Positions 1 through 7,166 are shown, counted from the stretch's first letter. The stretch is 11,344 nucleotides of DNA from RGIG8700 sp964568815 (GCA_964568815.1 CAZMRY010000044.1:1-11344), one strand, 5' to 3'. Notes: generated by a model from the sequence alone, not told the origin. A program made the numbers and translations.

Positions 1-7
1 CTACATA

Positions 8-40
8 AAACCCTGCTTTGCTTGATGCAAAACAGGGTTT
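8..40 (-). terminator. Hairpin downstream of the DUF896 gene, likely terminator
   Basis: Arms AAACCCTG (8-15) and CAGGGTTT (33-40) are perfect reverse complements. After one C/A mismatch a further 5 bp pair (17-21 with 27-31), leaving a 5-nt loop. Read on the minus strand, the stem is followed by a short T run (TTTTATG), so it most likely ends the minus-strand DUF896 transcript. The T run is short, so efficiency is uncertain. Confidence 0.55.
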
Positions 41-52
41 ATCGACGGTCTG

Positions 53-79
53 AATCAGGCACATTTTGTGCCTGATTTT
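53..79 (+). terminator. Perfect 11-bp hairpin with T tail on the plus strand
   Basis: AATCAGGCACA (53-63), loop TTT, TGTGCCTGATT (67-77), followed by TT and CTATTG on the plus strand. It lies 2 bases from the stop of the minus-strand DUF896 gene. The U-rich tail is on the plus strand, so it may terminate a plus-strand gene lying left of the window. On the minus strand it forms the first of two consecutive hairpins after the DUF896 stop. Confidence 0.5.
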
Positions 80-289
80 CTATTGTAAATTTTTCTTTTC
101 AAGTTTTCGCTTGTTGCCGTCAGGATCCTGAATATATGTGTTGTCAAGCATTCCACGGAGAGAAGCCTTAAATTCATTTATATATTCTTCTCTAAGCTTT
201 TTTTGTTCGTGCAATTCAGTATCTGTGAGACCATCTTTCTTAGCTTTCTTTGCTAATTCATTTATTCTTTCAAGCTTTTCTGGTACCAT
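80..289 (-). CDS. DUF896 family small protein (YnzC-like, UPF0291)
   Basis: A 69-aa soluble protein with no signal peptide or membrane segment. It has the family layout: an N-terminal helix (KLERINELAKKAK, residues 5-17), an acidic turn (DGLTDTE), a second charged helix (LREEYINEF, 32-40), then the conserved NTYIQDPDGN stretch (50-59) and a lysine-rich tail. Length matches the family (about 65-80 aa). The fold is known as a helical hairpin; the molecular role is not established. In Bacillus the homologue ynzC sits in the LexA-controlled yneA operon, but no GAAC-N4-GTTC LexA box is visible here. The ATG has an AAAGGA site about 10 nt upstream. It is transcribed divergently from the PurH-like gene and appears monocistronic. 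Confidence 0.9.
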   Translation of the reverse strand: MVPEKLERINELAKKAKKDGLTDTELHEQKKLREEYINEFKASLRGMLDNTYIQDPDGNKRKLEKKNLQ

Positions 290-319
290 ACTTATTAATT
301 CCTTTCTTTAATTAAAGCT

Positions 320-348
320 ATTATATCATAAAATGAAATGAATAACAA
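320..348 (-). promoter_or_regulatory. Sigma-A type promoter of the DUF896 gene
   Basis: On the minus strand: -35 TTGTTA (343-348), 17-nt spacer, -10 TATAAT (320-325). Each box partly overlaps one arm of a 9-bp inverted repeat (AAAGCTATT 314-322, AATAGCTTT 347-355), so the site may also be an operator. Confidence 0.7.
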
Positions 349-368
349 TAGCTTTGATTATAAAATAG

Positions 369-397
369 TTGAAAAATAACTGATATTATGTTATAAT
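369..397 (+). promoter_or_regulatory. Promoter of the PurH-like/phosphate operon
   Basis: -35 TTGAAA (369-374), 17-nt spacer, -10 TATAAT (392-397) preceded by TG in the extended -10 position (389-390). It lies 36 nt before the start codon and is the only good promoter seen for the four-gene operon. No clear Pho-box direct repeat (TTAACA-like) was recognised near it. Confidence 0.75.
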
Positions 398-432
398 AAA
401 TTGATTTAAATATTAGCAGAAAGGGGAAGTGT

Positions 433-1938
433 ATGAAAAATCGCGTATTGATAAGAGTTGCAGATTCAGTTAAAATCGTAGATTTTGCAAAACAACTGAT
501 TGAGCTTGGTTTTGAAGTATTATGTTCCAGACTTAATACTGAACTATTATCTGATAATAATGTTGATTTTACGCCAATAGAAACTGCTATGGGCTTTAAT
601 ACAAAACTTGGTGTTGTTACTGAAGCTATGCAAAATTTTGTGTATGCCGGTATACTTGCAGACAGAACCAGCCCGGAACAAATTGCTGATTTAAAAGAAA
701 ACGATATTGAACCTATTGATATAGTATGTGTAAATGTTAATGACTATGATATTAAAAATGATATATCTGCTATATCGTTAATAAAAGCAGCGGTAACCAA
801 CATAAATGATGTTACTGTAATCGTGGACTTCAGAGATTATGATAAAATTATTGAAGAAATTAGATTGAGTGGAGAGGTTTCTAAATCTACGAGACTTTCG
901 CTTGGTGTAAAGGCTATGGAGTATATTGTTCATAAAGAAATACTTCATACTCAGATGCTTAAGAGACAAGTGAGCACAGAACTTTTTCCTAAATATCTTA
1001 ACTTTACTTATGAAAAAGTACGTAACTTAAAATCAGGCGAAAATAAAAATCAAAGTGCAGCATACTATAAAGAAATTAACAATATTGAGCCTACGATTCC
1101 TAATTTAAAGAGAGTCAAAGGCGTTGACCTTGAATATTACGATATTAATAAAATCAACAGTGCAATTGAGCTTATTAAAGAATTTGAGGAAACAGCAGTT
1201 GTTATTATGGGAGATGTTCTTCCACATGGTGTAGGGATGGGTGAGGACTTATTTGAAGCATATATTAATTGCGTACGCTATGAATTTTATTCTGCTTCAG
1301 GTGCTGTTGCTGTTTTAAATGATAGAGTTAACAGAAAGGTTGCTCTTGAAATATTAAAGACTGATTTGGCGGCTGTGATAGCTCCATCATATGACGAGGA
1401 TGCTTTGGAGTTACTTCTGCAAACAGAAAACATTAATATTTATGAAATATTGAATGAAGCTAAATGTGTTACAGCCAGAACTTTAGATATGAAAACCATA
1501 TCAGGAGGTGCACTTGTTCAGTCTGTAGATCATAAAATAATAACTAAAAACGATATTGCATGTGTAACTGATAAAGTGGCAGAAGATCGGCAAATTAATG
1601 ATATGCTTCTTGCTATAAGAACGGCTAAACATCTTAAAACAAGTTGCTGTGTTGCTACAAAAGGTAATCAGGTGCTTGGTATCGGCTCAGGTGAAAATAA
1701 TACATTAGTTGCTGAACAGGTTGCACTTCAGGCTGCTGAAGGAAAAACCCTTGGTGGAACATTAGGGTTTGATGTTGCAGTTACGAGTACAAAGATAATA
1801 GATGCCGCTGTTGCAGCAGGTATATCTGTAATAATCCAAAGTGGCTGTTCGGAGAAAGATGAAGAAATAATAAAATACTGTAATGAGAATTCAATTATTA
1901 TGTATTTTACAAATAATATTTACAATAAGATGGCGTAG
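433..1938 (+). CDS. Divergent PurH paralogue (AICAR transformylase/IMP cyclohydrolase fold), probable pseudoenzyme
   Basis: A 501-aa protein collinear with bifunctional PurH over its whole length: an N-terminal MGS-like IMP cyclohydrolase domain (about 3-180) and a C-terminal AICAR transformylase domain (about 195-501). Retained landmarks include GFEVL, YAGILADR, EPIDIVCVNV, DVTVIVDFRDYD, SGEN, GVGMGEDLFEAY, ISGGALVQ, LGIGSG and VIIQSG. Nearly every catalytic motif is replaced. STGGT becomes the CSRLNT region (31-36). The KTLHPK segment becomes E-A-M-Q-N-F (64-69). YPF becomes NDY (103-105). GGP becomes S-A-I (112-114). RYGENPHQ becomes KSGENKNQ (200-207). The Lys-His pair before NPCG becomes Gly260-Asp261. 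The frame is open and full length, so this is not a decayed gene. It has a strong AAGGGG site (421-426) and leads an operon with a phosphate transporter and a two-component system 11 nt downstream. Purine synthesis is unlikely; ligand binding or regulation is inferred. Confidence 0.85.
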   Translation: MKNRVLIRVADSVKIVDFAKQLIELGFEVLCSRLNTELLSDNNVDFTPIETAMGFNTKLGVVTEAMQNFVYAGILADRTSPEQIADLKENDIEPIDIVCVNVNDYDIKNDISAISLIKAAVTNINDVTVIVDFRDYDKIIEEIRLSGEVSKSTRLSLGVKAMEYIVHKEILHTQMLKRQVSTELFPKYLNFTYEKVRNLKSGENKNQSAAYYKEINNIEPTIPNLKRVKGVDLEYYDINKINSAIELIKEFEETAVVIMGDVLPHGVGMGEDLFEAYINCVRYEFYSASGAVAVLNDRVNRKVALEILKTDLAAVIAPSYDEDALELLLQTENINIYEILNEAKCVTARTLDMKTISGGALVQSVDHKIITKNDIACVTDKVAEDRQINDMLLAIRTAKHLKTSCCVATKGNQVLGIGSGENNTLVAEQVALQAAEGKTLGGTLGFDVAVTSTKIIDAAVAAGISVIIQSGCSEKDEEIIKYCNENSIIMYFTNNIYNKMA

Positions 1939-1949
1939 GGAGAATATTT

Positions 1950-3701
1950 ATGGACTTTTTTTCTGTATTAACAATGCTTGGCGGTCTTGCATTATTCCTT
2001 TTTGGTATGGAATTTATGGGAGACGGATTGAAAAAATTATCGGGAGGACAGCTTGAATCAATTCTTGGCAGACTTACATCTAACAGATTCAAGGGCTTTT
2101 TGCTGGGATTACTTGTTACAGCTGTCATTCAAAGCTCATCAGCTACTACAGTAATGCTTGTAGGCTTTGTGAATTCAGGCATTATGTCTCTTTCTCAGAC
2201 AATAGCAATAATTATGGGTGCGAATGTTGGAACAACTGTTACTTCATGGCTTTTAAGTACAACAGGTATTTCAGGTGATATTTTTTGGCTTAAAATGTTA
2301 AAGCCTGATTCTTTTACTCCAATTCTTGCTGCTGTTGGAGTGATTATGACTATGGTTTGTAAATCAGATAAGAAAAAAAGTATTGGCTCAATTCTTGTAG
2401 GCTTTGCAATACTTATGTTTGGTATGGAAACCATGTCTGATGCAATGTCTGGACTTAAAGATAGCAAGGCTTTTATGAAAATTCTTGTTATGTTTGAAAA
2501 TCCTGTTCTTGGAATACTTTCAGGTACCATTCTTACTGCTATAATTCAGTCATCATCAGCATCTATTGGTATTCTCCAGGCTCTTTCACTTACAGGAGCT
2601 ATTCCGATGTCGACTGCATTACCTGTAATTTTAGGACAAAATATCGGTACAACAATAACACCGATACTTTCTTCAATAAGCGGAAATACTGATTCTAAAA
2701 GAGTTGCAATATCCTGCTTGTACATAAAGCTTATAGGTGTAATAGTTATTTCTGTGATCTTTTATGTATTACACGGTATTATCCATTTTGGTTTTATGGA
2801 TGGACAAGCAACTGTTTTATCTATAGCAATAATTCATACTTTGTTTAATATATTATCTACTATAATTCTTATACCATTCTGTAAATGGATTGAAAAACTT
2901 GCGGCAATTACATTTAAAAATACAAAACCTGCTGTTGATGACAGATTCAGAATTCTTGATGACAGATTCTTATCAGTACCTGGATTTGCTGTTGAAAAAT
3001 CAAAAGACTTACTTGTTGATATGATTAAAATAACTGCAGAATCGGTAAATAAAGCCCTTGAAAAACTGTTAAAATATGATGAAGAAACTGATAAATATGT
3101 TAAAGAACAAGAAAATCTTGTAGATAGTTATGAAGATAAACTTGGTTCATATCTTGTAAAACTCGCAGGACACAAGCTTGATGTAGATGAAAGTAATGAA
3201 GTTACAGCACTTCTTCATGTCATTGGTGATGTAGAGAGAATTTCTGACCATGCATGCAATTTGCTTGAAACTTCAAAAGAAATATATTCTAAGAATATCA
3301 TTTTCTCAGAAAACGCTGTTAAAGAGATTACAGTTATATCTGATGCAGTGAAAGAAATTGTACAACTTTCAGTAAATGCTATTGAAAATGAAGACGACTC
3401 TGTAGCAATGAAAATTGAACCTTTAGAACAGATTATCGATAAACTTAAATATAAAATGAAGAAAAATCATATAGAACGACTTCAAAGTAATGAATGCACC
3501 ATAGAACTTGGTTTCGTATACTCAGATATTATTACTAATATCGAAAGAATAGCAGACCACTGTTCAAATATTGGCGTTTGTCTGCTTCAGAAAAGAAAAG
3601 AAGGATTTGAGCCGCATGAATATTTAAATCATGTTAAATATGACGGTGAAAACGACTTTATTCATCAATACGATGTGTATAAAGAAAAATATACAATCTA
3701 A
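1950..3701 (+). CDS. Na+/phosphate cotransporter (NptA/YjbB type) with C-terminal PhoU domain
   Basis: A 583-aa fusion. Residues about 1-320 form a multi-pass membrane domain with the two inverted repeats diagnostic of the Na/Pi cotransporter family: QSSSAT (61-66) with GANVGTT (90-96), and QSSSAS (200-205) with GQNIGTT (229-235). These re-entrant QSSS motifs form the sodium and phosphate path. After a linker, residues about 345-550 are a PhoU-like helical bundle with two ExxxD metal-binding motifs, E429-x3-D433 (ERISD) and E532-x3-D536 (ERIAD). The family imports or exports inorganic phosphate, and PhoU domains regulate flux and contact PhoR kinases. The start ATG follows a GGGAGA site that overlaps the stop of the PurH-like gene. 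The downstream regulator begins 13 nt after the stop, indicating co-transcription and a role in phosphate homeostasis. Confidence 0.93.
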   Translation: MDFFSVLTMLGGLALFLFGMEFMGDGLKKLSGGQLESILGRLTSNRFKGFLLGLLVTAVIQSSSATTVMLVGFVNSGIMSLSQTIAIIMGANVGTTVTSWLLSTTGISGDIFWLKMLKPDSFTPILAAVGVIMTMVCKSDKKKSIGSILVGFAILMFGMETMSDAMSGLKDSKAFMKILVMFENPVLGILSGTILTAIIQSSSASIGILQALSLTGAIPMSTALPVILGQNIGTTITPILSSISGNTDSKRVAISCLYIKLIGVIVISVIFYVLHGIIHFGFMDGQATVLSIAIIHTLFNILSTIILIPFCKWIEKLAAITFKNTKPAVDDRFRILDDRFLSVPGFAVEKSKDLLVDMIKITAESVNKALEKLLKYDEETDKYVKEQENLVDSYEDKLGSYLVKLAGHKLDVDESNEVTALLHVIGDVERISDHACNLLETSKEIYSKNIIFSENAVKEITVISDAVKEIVQLSVNAIENEDDSVAMKIEPLEQIIDKLKYKMKKNHIERLQSNECTIELGFVYSDIITNIERIADHCSNIGVCLLQKRKEGFEPHEYLNHVKYDGENDFIHQYDVYKEKYTI

Positions 3702-3713
3702 GGAAGTGCATTT

Positions 3714-4391
3714 TTGAAAAAAATATATTGTGTTGAAGATGACCAAAATATCAGAGAATTAATACTATACACTTTGAATCAGTCGGGATTTGAAGCCTAC
3801 GGCTTTGAAAACGGAAATGACTTTTTCAAACAGTTTGAAGCAGAACCACCGGAGATGGTTCTGCTTGATATTATGCTTCCAGATATTGACGGTATGGAAA
3901 TACTAAAAATAATAAGAAAAAATAATACAACACTTGATATTCCGATTATAATGCTAACCGCTAAATCTTCAAGTATGGACAAAATCAAGGGTTTAAATGA
4001 TGGTGCAGACGATTACATTATAAAGCCTTTTGATGTTTTAGAGCTTATATCAAGAATTAATGCAATTTTCCGTAGAGTAGGCAACAAGGCATCATCAATT
4101 ATTGCCCATGGAGACATAGTTATAGATACAGATAAACATAAAGTTACTGTAGCTGAAGAAATAATTACTCTTACTTTTAAGGAATTTGAGTTGCTGAAGG
4201 TGTTAATTGAAAATAAAGGCAAGGTTCTGTCAAGAGAAAAATTAATGAATGTTGTATGGGAAACAGATGCCGATGTTGAAACAAGAACGGTTGATGTGCA
4301 CATCAGAACTTTAAGACAAAAACTCAAATCATGTGCAGAGTATATAGAGACGGTGAGAAATGTTGGGTATAAGGTAGAGGAAAATGTATAA
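3714..4391 (+). CDS. OmpR/PhoB-family response regulator (phosphate-type)
   Basis: A 225-aa DNA-binding response regulator. The receiver domain (1-120) has acidic residues E8-D9-D10, phosphoacceptor D52 (LLDIMLPDIDG), switch T82 (LTAKS) and K104 in YIIKPF. The C-terminal winged helix (about 128-222) shows the typical TFKEFELLKVL, LSREKLM, TRTVDVHIRTLRQKL and ETVRNVGYKV blocks. The start is TTG, chosen because an AGGAAG site (3701-3706) lies 7 nt upstream and the receiver's first strand (KKIYCVEDD) begins immediately. The site overlaps the transporter stop codon. It overlaps the kinase gene by 8 nt. Closest functional type by sequence and context is PhoB/PhoP, which would control phosphate genes; the target genes are not visible here. 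Confidence 0.93.
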   Translation: MKKIYCVEDDQNIRELILYTLNQSGFEAYGFENGNDFFKQFEAEPPEMVLLDIMLPDIDGMEILKIIRKNNTTLDIPIIMLTAKSSSMDKIKGLNDGADDYIIKPFDVLELISRINAIFRRVGNKASSIIAHGDIVIDTDKHKVTVAEEIITLTFKEFELLKVLIENKGKVLSREKLMNVVWETDADVETRTVDVHIRTLRQKLKSCAEYIETVRNVGYKVEENV

Positions 4392-5763
4392 AAAAATCTA
4401 TAAATATATTTGCTTGTTACTGATACTTGTGCTTGTACTGGTATCTGCTGTTCTCGTTGCAGTAACATATACTACACTAAAGAATGCTGTATCAGAGGGA
4501 TATATACTTAAAATATCTGAAGAGTTCAATCTTATATCTATATTTATTGGACCGTTTTGGATTTTTGTTATTCTGGCTGTACTTATATATCTTATAGCAA
4601 CACTTATTGCAGACAGGCTTACTTTAAACATAACTAAAACCATTGAAAATATCGACCCTTTTGATAGAGAAAAAACAGATAGCATTTATCCTGAATTGCA
4701 ACCTTTTATAAATCGTATAGTATCCCAGAACAAAGAGATTAGCAGGCAGATAGAAAAGGTTAAAAGTCAGAAGGTAAGACTACAGACTATTATAGAAAAT
4801 ATGAGTGAGCCTCTTGTAATAGTTGACTATGAAAAGAATATCCTTACTGTGAACGAGGCAACACTAAAACTCTATGGAAAAAGTGTGAATGAGTATTACA
4901 AAAAAAGCTTTTATACTATATCAAGAGACAGCGAGCTTACACAGATGATTGATTTTGCACTTATGGGGAACAGCAGAGAATTGATTAAAGATATAAACGA
5001 AAAAAAATACCGCATTTTTATCAATCCTGTAAAAGAAAAAGATAAAATATCAGCTGTCGTTATAATATGGATGAACATTAGTCATAAAGCAGAAGCCGAA
5101 CAAATCAGAAAAGAGTTTTCAGCTAATGTAACTCACGAATTAAAAACACCATTAACGACAATTAAGGGTTATGCACAATTAATCAGCAACGGAATAGCAA
5201 AGGAAAAAGATATTGTCGAATTTGCTAAAAAAATCGAAAAAGAAAGCGGGAGACTTGTAACATTAATAGATGATGTTCTGAAGCTTTCAAAGCTTGATGA
5301 GAGTAATATAAATGAAGAGAAAGAAACTGTTTCACTTATGGAAATCATCGAAGAAGTAGTTAGTGAACTATCCCCAAAAGCTGTAGAGAAAGGAGTAACA
5401 CTAATTACAGAAGGCAATAAAGAATTAGTTATAGCCAACTACAGACAAGTGCTTGAGCTTGTTTATAATATATGTGATAATGCAATTAAGTATAATAAAG
5501 ATAATGGAACAGTTGTGTTAAAAGCTTCAAAAAATTGCATAGAAATTTCAGATACAGGTATTGGCATATCGGAGGAATATACAGAACGAATTTTTGAACG
5601 ATTTTTCAGAGTGGATAAAAGCCATTCTAAGAAAGTTAATGGTACTGGTCTTGGTCTTTCAATTGTAAAGCATCTTGCTTTACTTAATAATGCAGATATA
5701 AAAGTTGAAAGCGAAGTAGGACAGGGAACAACATTTAAAGTGTTATTTAAAGAACAGGCATAA
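4384..5763 (+). CDS. PhoR-like sensor histidine kinase
   Basis: A 459-aa membrane kinase. TM1 is about residues 8-29 and TM2 about 52-76, separated by only about 20 residues, so there is essentially no extracellular sensor domain. A linker/coiled segment (about 105-138) leads into a PAS domain (about 139-235, starting ENMSEPLVIVD). The phosphoacceptor H251 lies in SANVTHELKTPLT. The ATPase has the N box around N366 (NICDNAIKYN), G1 DTGIG (390-394), F box FERFFR (404-409) and G2 GTGLGLSIVKH (420-430), so all catalytic motifs are intact. The ATG overlaps the regulator's end by 8 nt, with AGAGG just upstream. Context with a PhoU-bearing transporter suggests phosphate-dependent control through protein contact. 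The last codons (KEQA) lie inside the terminator palindrome shared with the opposing gene. Confidence 0.93.
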   Translation: MYKKIYKYICLLLILVLVLVSAVLVAVTYTTLKNAVSEGYILKISEEFNLISIFIGPFWIFVILAVLIYLIATLIADRLTLNITKTIENIDPFDREKTDSIYPELQPFINRIVSQNKEISRQIEKVKSQKVRLQTIIENMSEPLVIVDYEKNILTVNEATLKLYGKSVNEYYKKSFYTISRDSELTQMIDFALMGNSRELIKDINEKKYRIFINPVKEKDKISAVVIIWMNISHKAEAEQIRKEFSANVTHELKTPLTTIKGYAQLISNGIAKEKDIVEFAKKIEKESGRLVTLIDDVLKLSKLDESNINEEKETVSLMEIIEEVVSELSPKAVEKGVTLITEGNKELVIANYRQVLELVYNICDNAIKYNKDNGTVVLKASKNCIEISDTGIGISEEYTERIFERFFRVDKSHSKKVNGTGLGLSIVKHLALLNNADIKVESEVGQGTTFKVLFKEQA

Positions 5764-6070
5764 AATATGCCTGTTCTTTTGTATCAATACCTAATAGAAT
5801 ACATCCTTCTTTATAAACTGCGTTATTTATCTGGCTCAGAAAAGGAAACTCATTTATTCCTGAAATAAATTTTACCGCAAAAATACTTATATGTTCATTT
5901 ATATTTGCTTTATAAAGACCTTTTTGTTCAGCTATTGTATGTTTAAAACACAATTCAGAAAACAAATCCCTTTCCATTTTATTTTGTGGAGCATAATATT
6001 TATGATAAACAAAGTCTAAATTACAGATATTTTTCTTTAACTCTATATTTCCAGCTATCTTATTTCTCAA
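5747..6070 (-). CDS. Hypothetical 107-aa protein, third gene of the DUF421 operon
   Basis: I do not recognise a family. The protein is 107 aa, with no signal peptide or membrane segment obvious. It is Asn/Lys/Ile rich with four cysteine or histidine residues clustered at 16-45 (C16, H23, C41, H44) and a hydrophobic stretch ISIFAVKFISGI (61-72). The start is TTG at 6070, supported by a strong AGAGGTGAT site (6074-6082) 3 nt before it. It begins 32 nt after the DUF4363 stop on the same strand, so it is probably co-transcribed. Its C-terminal residues (KEQAYFMPVL) are encoded by the terminator palindrome, and it overlaps the histidine kinase gene by 17 nt tail to tail. The good start site argues that it is real; absence of a known family keeps confidence moderate. 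Confidence 0.6.
   Translation of the reverse strand: MRNKIAGNIELKKNICNLDFVYHKYYAPQNKMERDLFSELCFKHTIAEQKGLYKANINEHISIFAVKFISGINEFPFLSQINNAVYKEGCILLGIDTKEQAYFMPVL
5749..5780. terminator. Bidirectional perfect 14-bp terminator palindrome between convergent operons
   Basis: Left arm AAAGAACAGGCATA (5749-5762), 3-nt loop AAA, right arm 5766-5779. Plus-strand stems end in TTTT; minus-strand stems end in TTTAA. It contains the stop and last codons of the kinase gene on one strand and the last eleven codons of the opposing 107-aa gene on the other. Confidence 0.85.
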
Positions 6071-6102
6071 GTTATCACCTCTGTATAATTATATTTAACT
6101 TA

Positions 6103-6483
6103 TCAAAGTATATTCTCAATACAGGGGATATTTTCCGATGCAAGTTCATTTAAAAGTGATGTAAAGTTAATAAGGTTGTCAGATATTTGCTTGTATTCAT
6201 TAGTTCTGTAGCTGTTAATTGCAAGCTGAAGTGACATTGATGCATTATTTACTGTCGTGTGGTCCTGAAATATCATTAAGATTGTATAATTTTTATCCCA
6301 TAATTCTTGAAGATTATCAAGAGTGTTTTCAACTTTTTCTAAATCATTATTATCAATAGCATCAAGTATAATATTTGAGTATTTATTTACATTTTCAGTA
6401 AATTCTGTTAATTGTAACTGATATGCTACTGCTATAAGAACTATGGTGATAAATGTAATCAAAGCATACAAAGTGTTTTTCAA
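6103..6483 (-). CDS. DUF4363 family protein (single N-terminal membrane anchor)
   Basis: A 126-aa protein: an N-terminal hydrophobic helix (about residues 4-21, LYALITFITIVLIAVA) followed by a helical, probably extracytoplasmic domain. It has the family's W/D/H pattern: NDLEKVENTLDNLQELWDK (46-64) and a FQDHTTVNNASMSL stretch (72-85). The start is taken as TTG at 6483 because AAAGGAG lies 7 nt upstream and this puts the membrane helix at the N-terminus as in the family. The longer ATG at 6525 would add 14 residues that read through the end of the DUF421 gene, with no good ribosome site. DUF4363 genes commonly follow DUF421 genes in Firmicutes; here the stop of DUF421 and this start are 1 nt apart, implying translational coupling. 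Function is unknown. Confidence 0.85.
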   Translation of the reverse strand: MKNTLYALITFITIVLIAVAYQLQLTEFTENVNKYSNIILDAIDNNDLEKVENTLDNLQELWDKNYTILMIFQDHTTVNNASMSLQLAINSYRTNEYKQISDNLINFTSLLNELASENIPCIENIL

Positions 6484-6497
6484 CTTATTTCTCCTTT
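6484..6497 (-). promoter_or_regulatory. Ribosome binding site deciding the TTG start of the DUF4363 gene
   Basis: AAAGGAG (GGAG at 6491-6494 on the minus strand) lies 7 nt before TTG 6483 and overlaps the last codons of the DUF421 gene. Confidence 0.75.
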
Positions 6498-7153
6498 TTT
6501 TGAATATAAAAGATGCTTTTTCCATCGGAAGTTAAAAGAAAAACCTCAGTAGTTGTGCAGTTGTGATTTTTTACAAGTTTATTTAGCCATTTAATATCTT
6601 TTCCTATTGCTTTAAGATTGTTTTCATCTATCTTACCGTCTTTAATCAGGTTTCTTGGTAAAGTAGCTTCTGATGTAAAGTTAAAATCCTTTACAGTAAC
6701 AGGTTTGTTGTCAGCAGACGGAACTATACTTAATTGACCGTTTGTTTCTAAAATTGCATATGCTACATCAGATACAGACATATATCCGTTTGAGCGAAGT
6801 TGTTCAAATAAATCATCAATACTGAACCTCAGGTCGGTTAATTCTTTTATGTTAATCTTACCATTTTCAATTATTATGCTTGGACTACCGCTGATAAGCT
6901 TGCGAAGTTTTACTGATTTTTGTGACAGATAAGAAAGCATTATTTCTATAGCCATTAAAGTTATAACAGGGAAAATTCCGATTACAAGGGGAGTATTAAC
7001 AGAACTGATTGGTGCAGTTGCTAAATCAGAAAGCATAATTGCAAGTACAAGCTCACCTGGTTGCAGTTCTCCGATTTGACGTTTACCCATAAATCTGTAA
7101 ACTATTATAACAACTATATATACTATAACAGTTCGTATAAGTGTAATAATCAT
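6485..7153 (-). CDS. DUF421 domain membrane protein (YetF/YdfR-like)
   Basis: A 222-aa protein from ATG 7153. Two or three N-terminal membrane helices (about 2-20, 36-50, 54-76) surround the diagnostic loop GKRQIGELQPGELV (23-36). They are followed by the cytosolic alpha/beta domain with SGSPSIIIENGKI (88-100), RFSIDDLFEQLRSNGYMSV (109-127) and DVAYAILETNGQLSIVP (129-145), all typical of DUF421. The family is widespread in spore formers and several members are spore-membrane proteins; the biochemical role is not settled. Start choice: AAGGA at 7162-7166 is 8 nt before ATG 7153 but directly abuts the in-frame ATG at 7162, so the shorter form is preferred. It is followed 1 nt later by DUF4363. 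A terminator hairpin for glyS lies right in front of its ribosome site. Confidence 0.9.
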   Translation of the reverse strand: MIITLIRTVIVYIVVIIVYRFMGKRQIGELQPGELVLAIMLSDLATAPISSVNTPLVIGIFPVITLMAIEIMLSYLSQKSVKLRKLISGSPSIIIENGKINIKELTDLRFSIDDLFEQLRSNGYMSVSDVAYAILETNGQLSIVPSADNKPVTVKDFNFTSEATLPRNLIKDGKIDENNLKAIGKDIKWLNKLVKNHNCTTTEVFLLTSDGKSIFYIQKKEK

Positions 7154-7166
7154 ATTTTCCATCCTT

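Noticed and set aside
433..1938. PurH-like gene as a true purH
   Set aside because: Catalytic and phosphate-binding residues of both domains are replaced, and no purine genes surround it.
433..1938. PurH-like gene as a pseudogene
   Set aside because: The frame is full length without stops, with good promoter, ribosome site and operon position.
4013..4468. Long minus-strand open frame opposite the response regulator
   Set aside because: Ser/Thr/Ile-rich translation typical of an antisense shadow, fully covered by well-supported genes on the other strand. The same applies to minus-strand frames at 1907-2128, 2195-2530, 4398-4685 and 5169-5438.
6484..6525. ATG at 6525 as start of the DUF4363 protein
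   Set aside because: It would lie inside the DUF421 gene without a good ribosome site and push the membrane helix inward. TTG 6483 has an AAAGGAG site at ideal distance.
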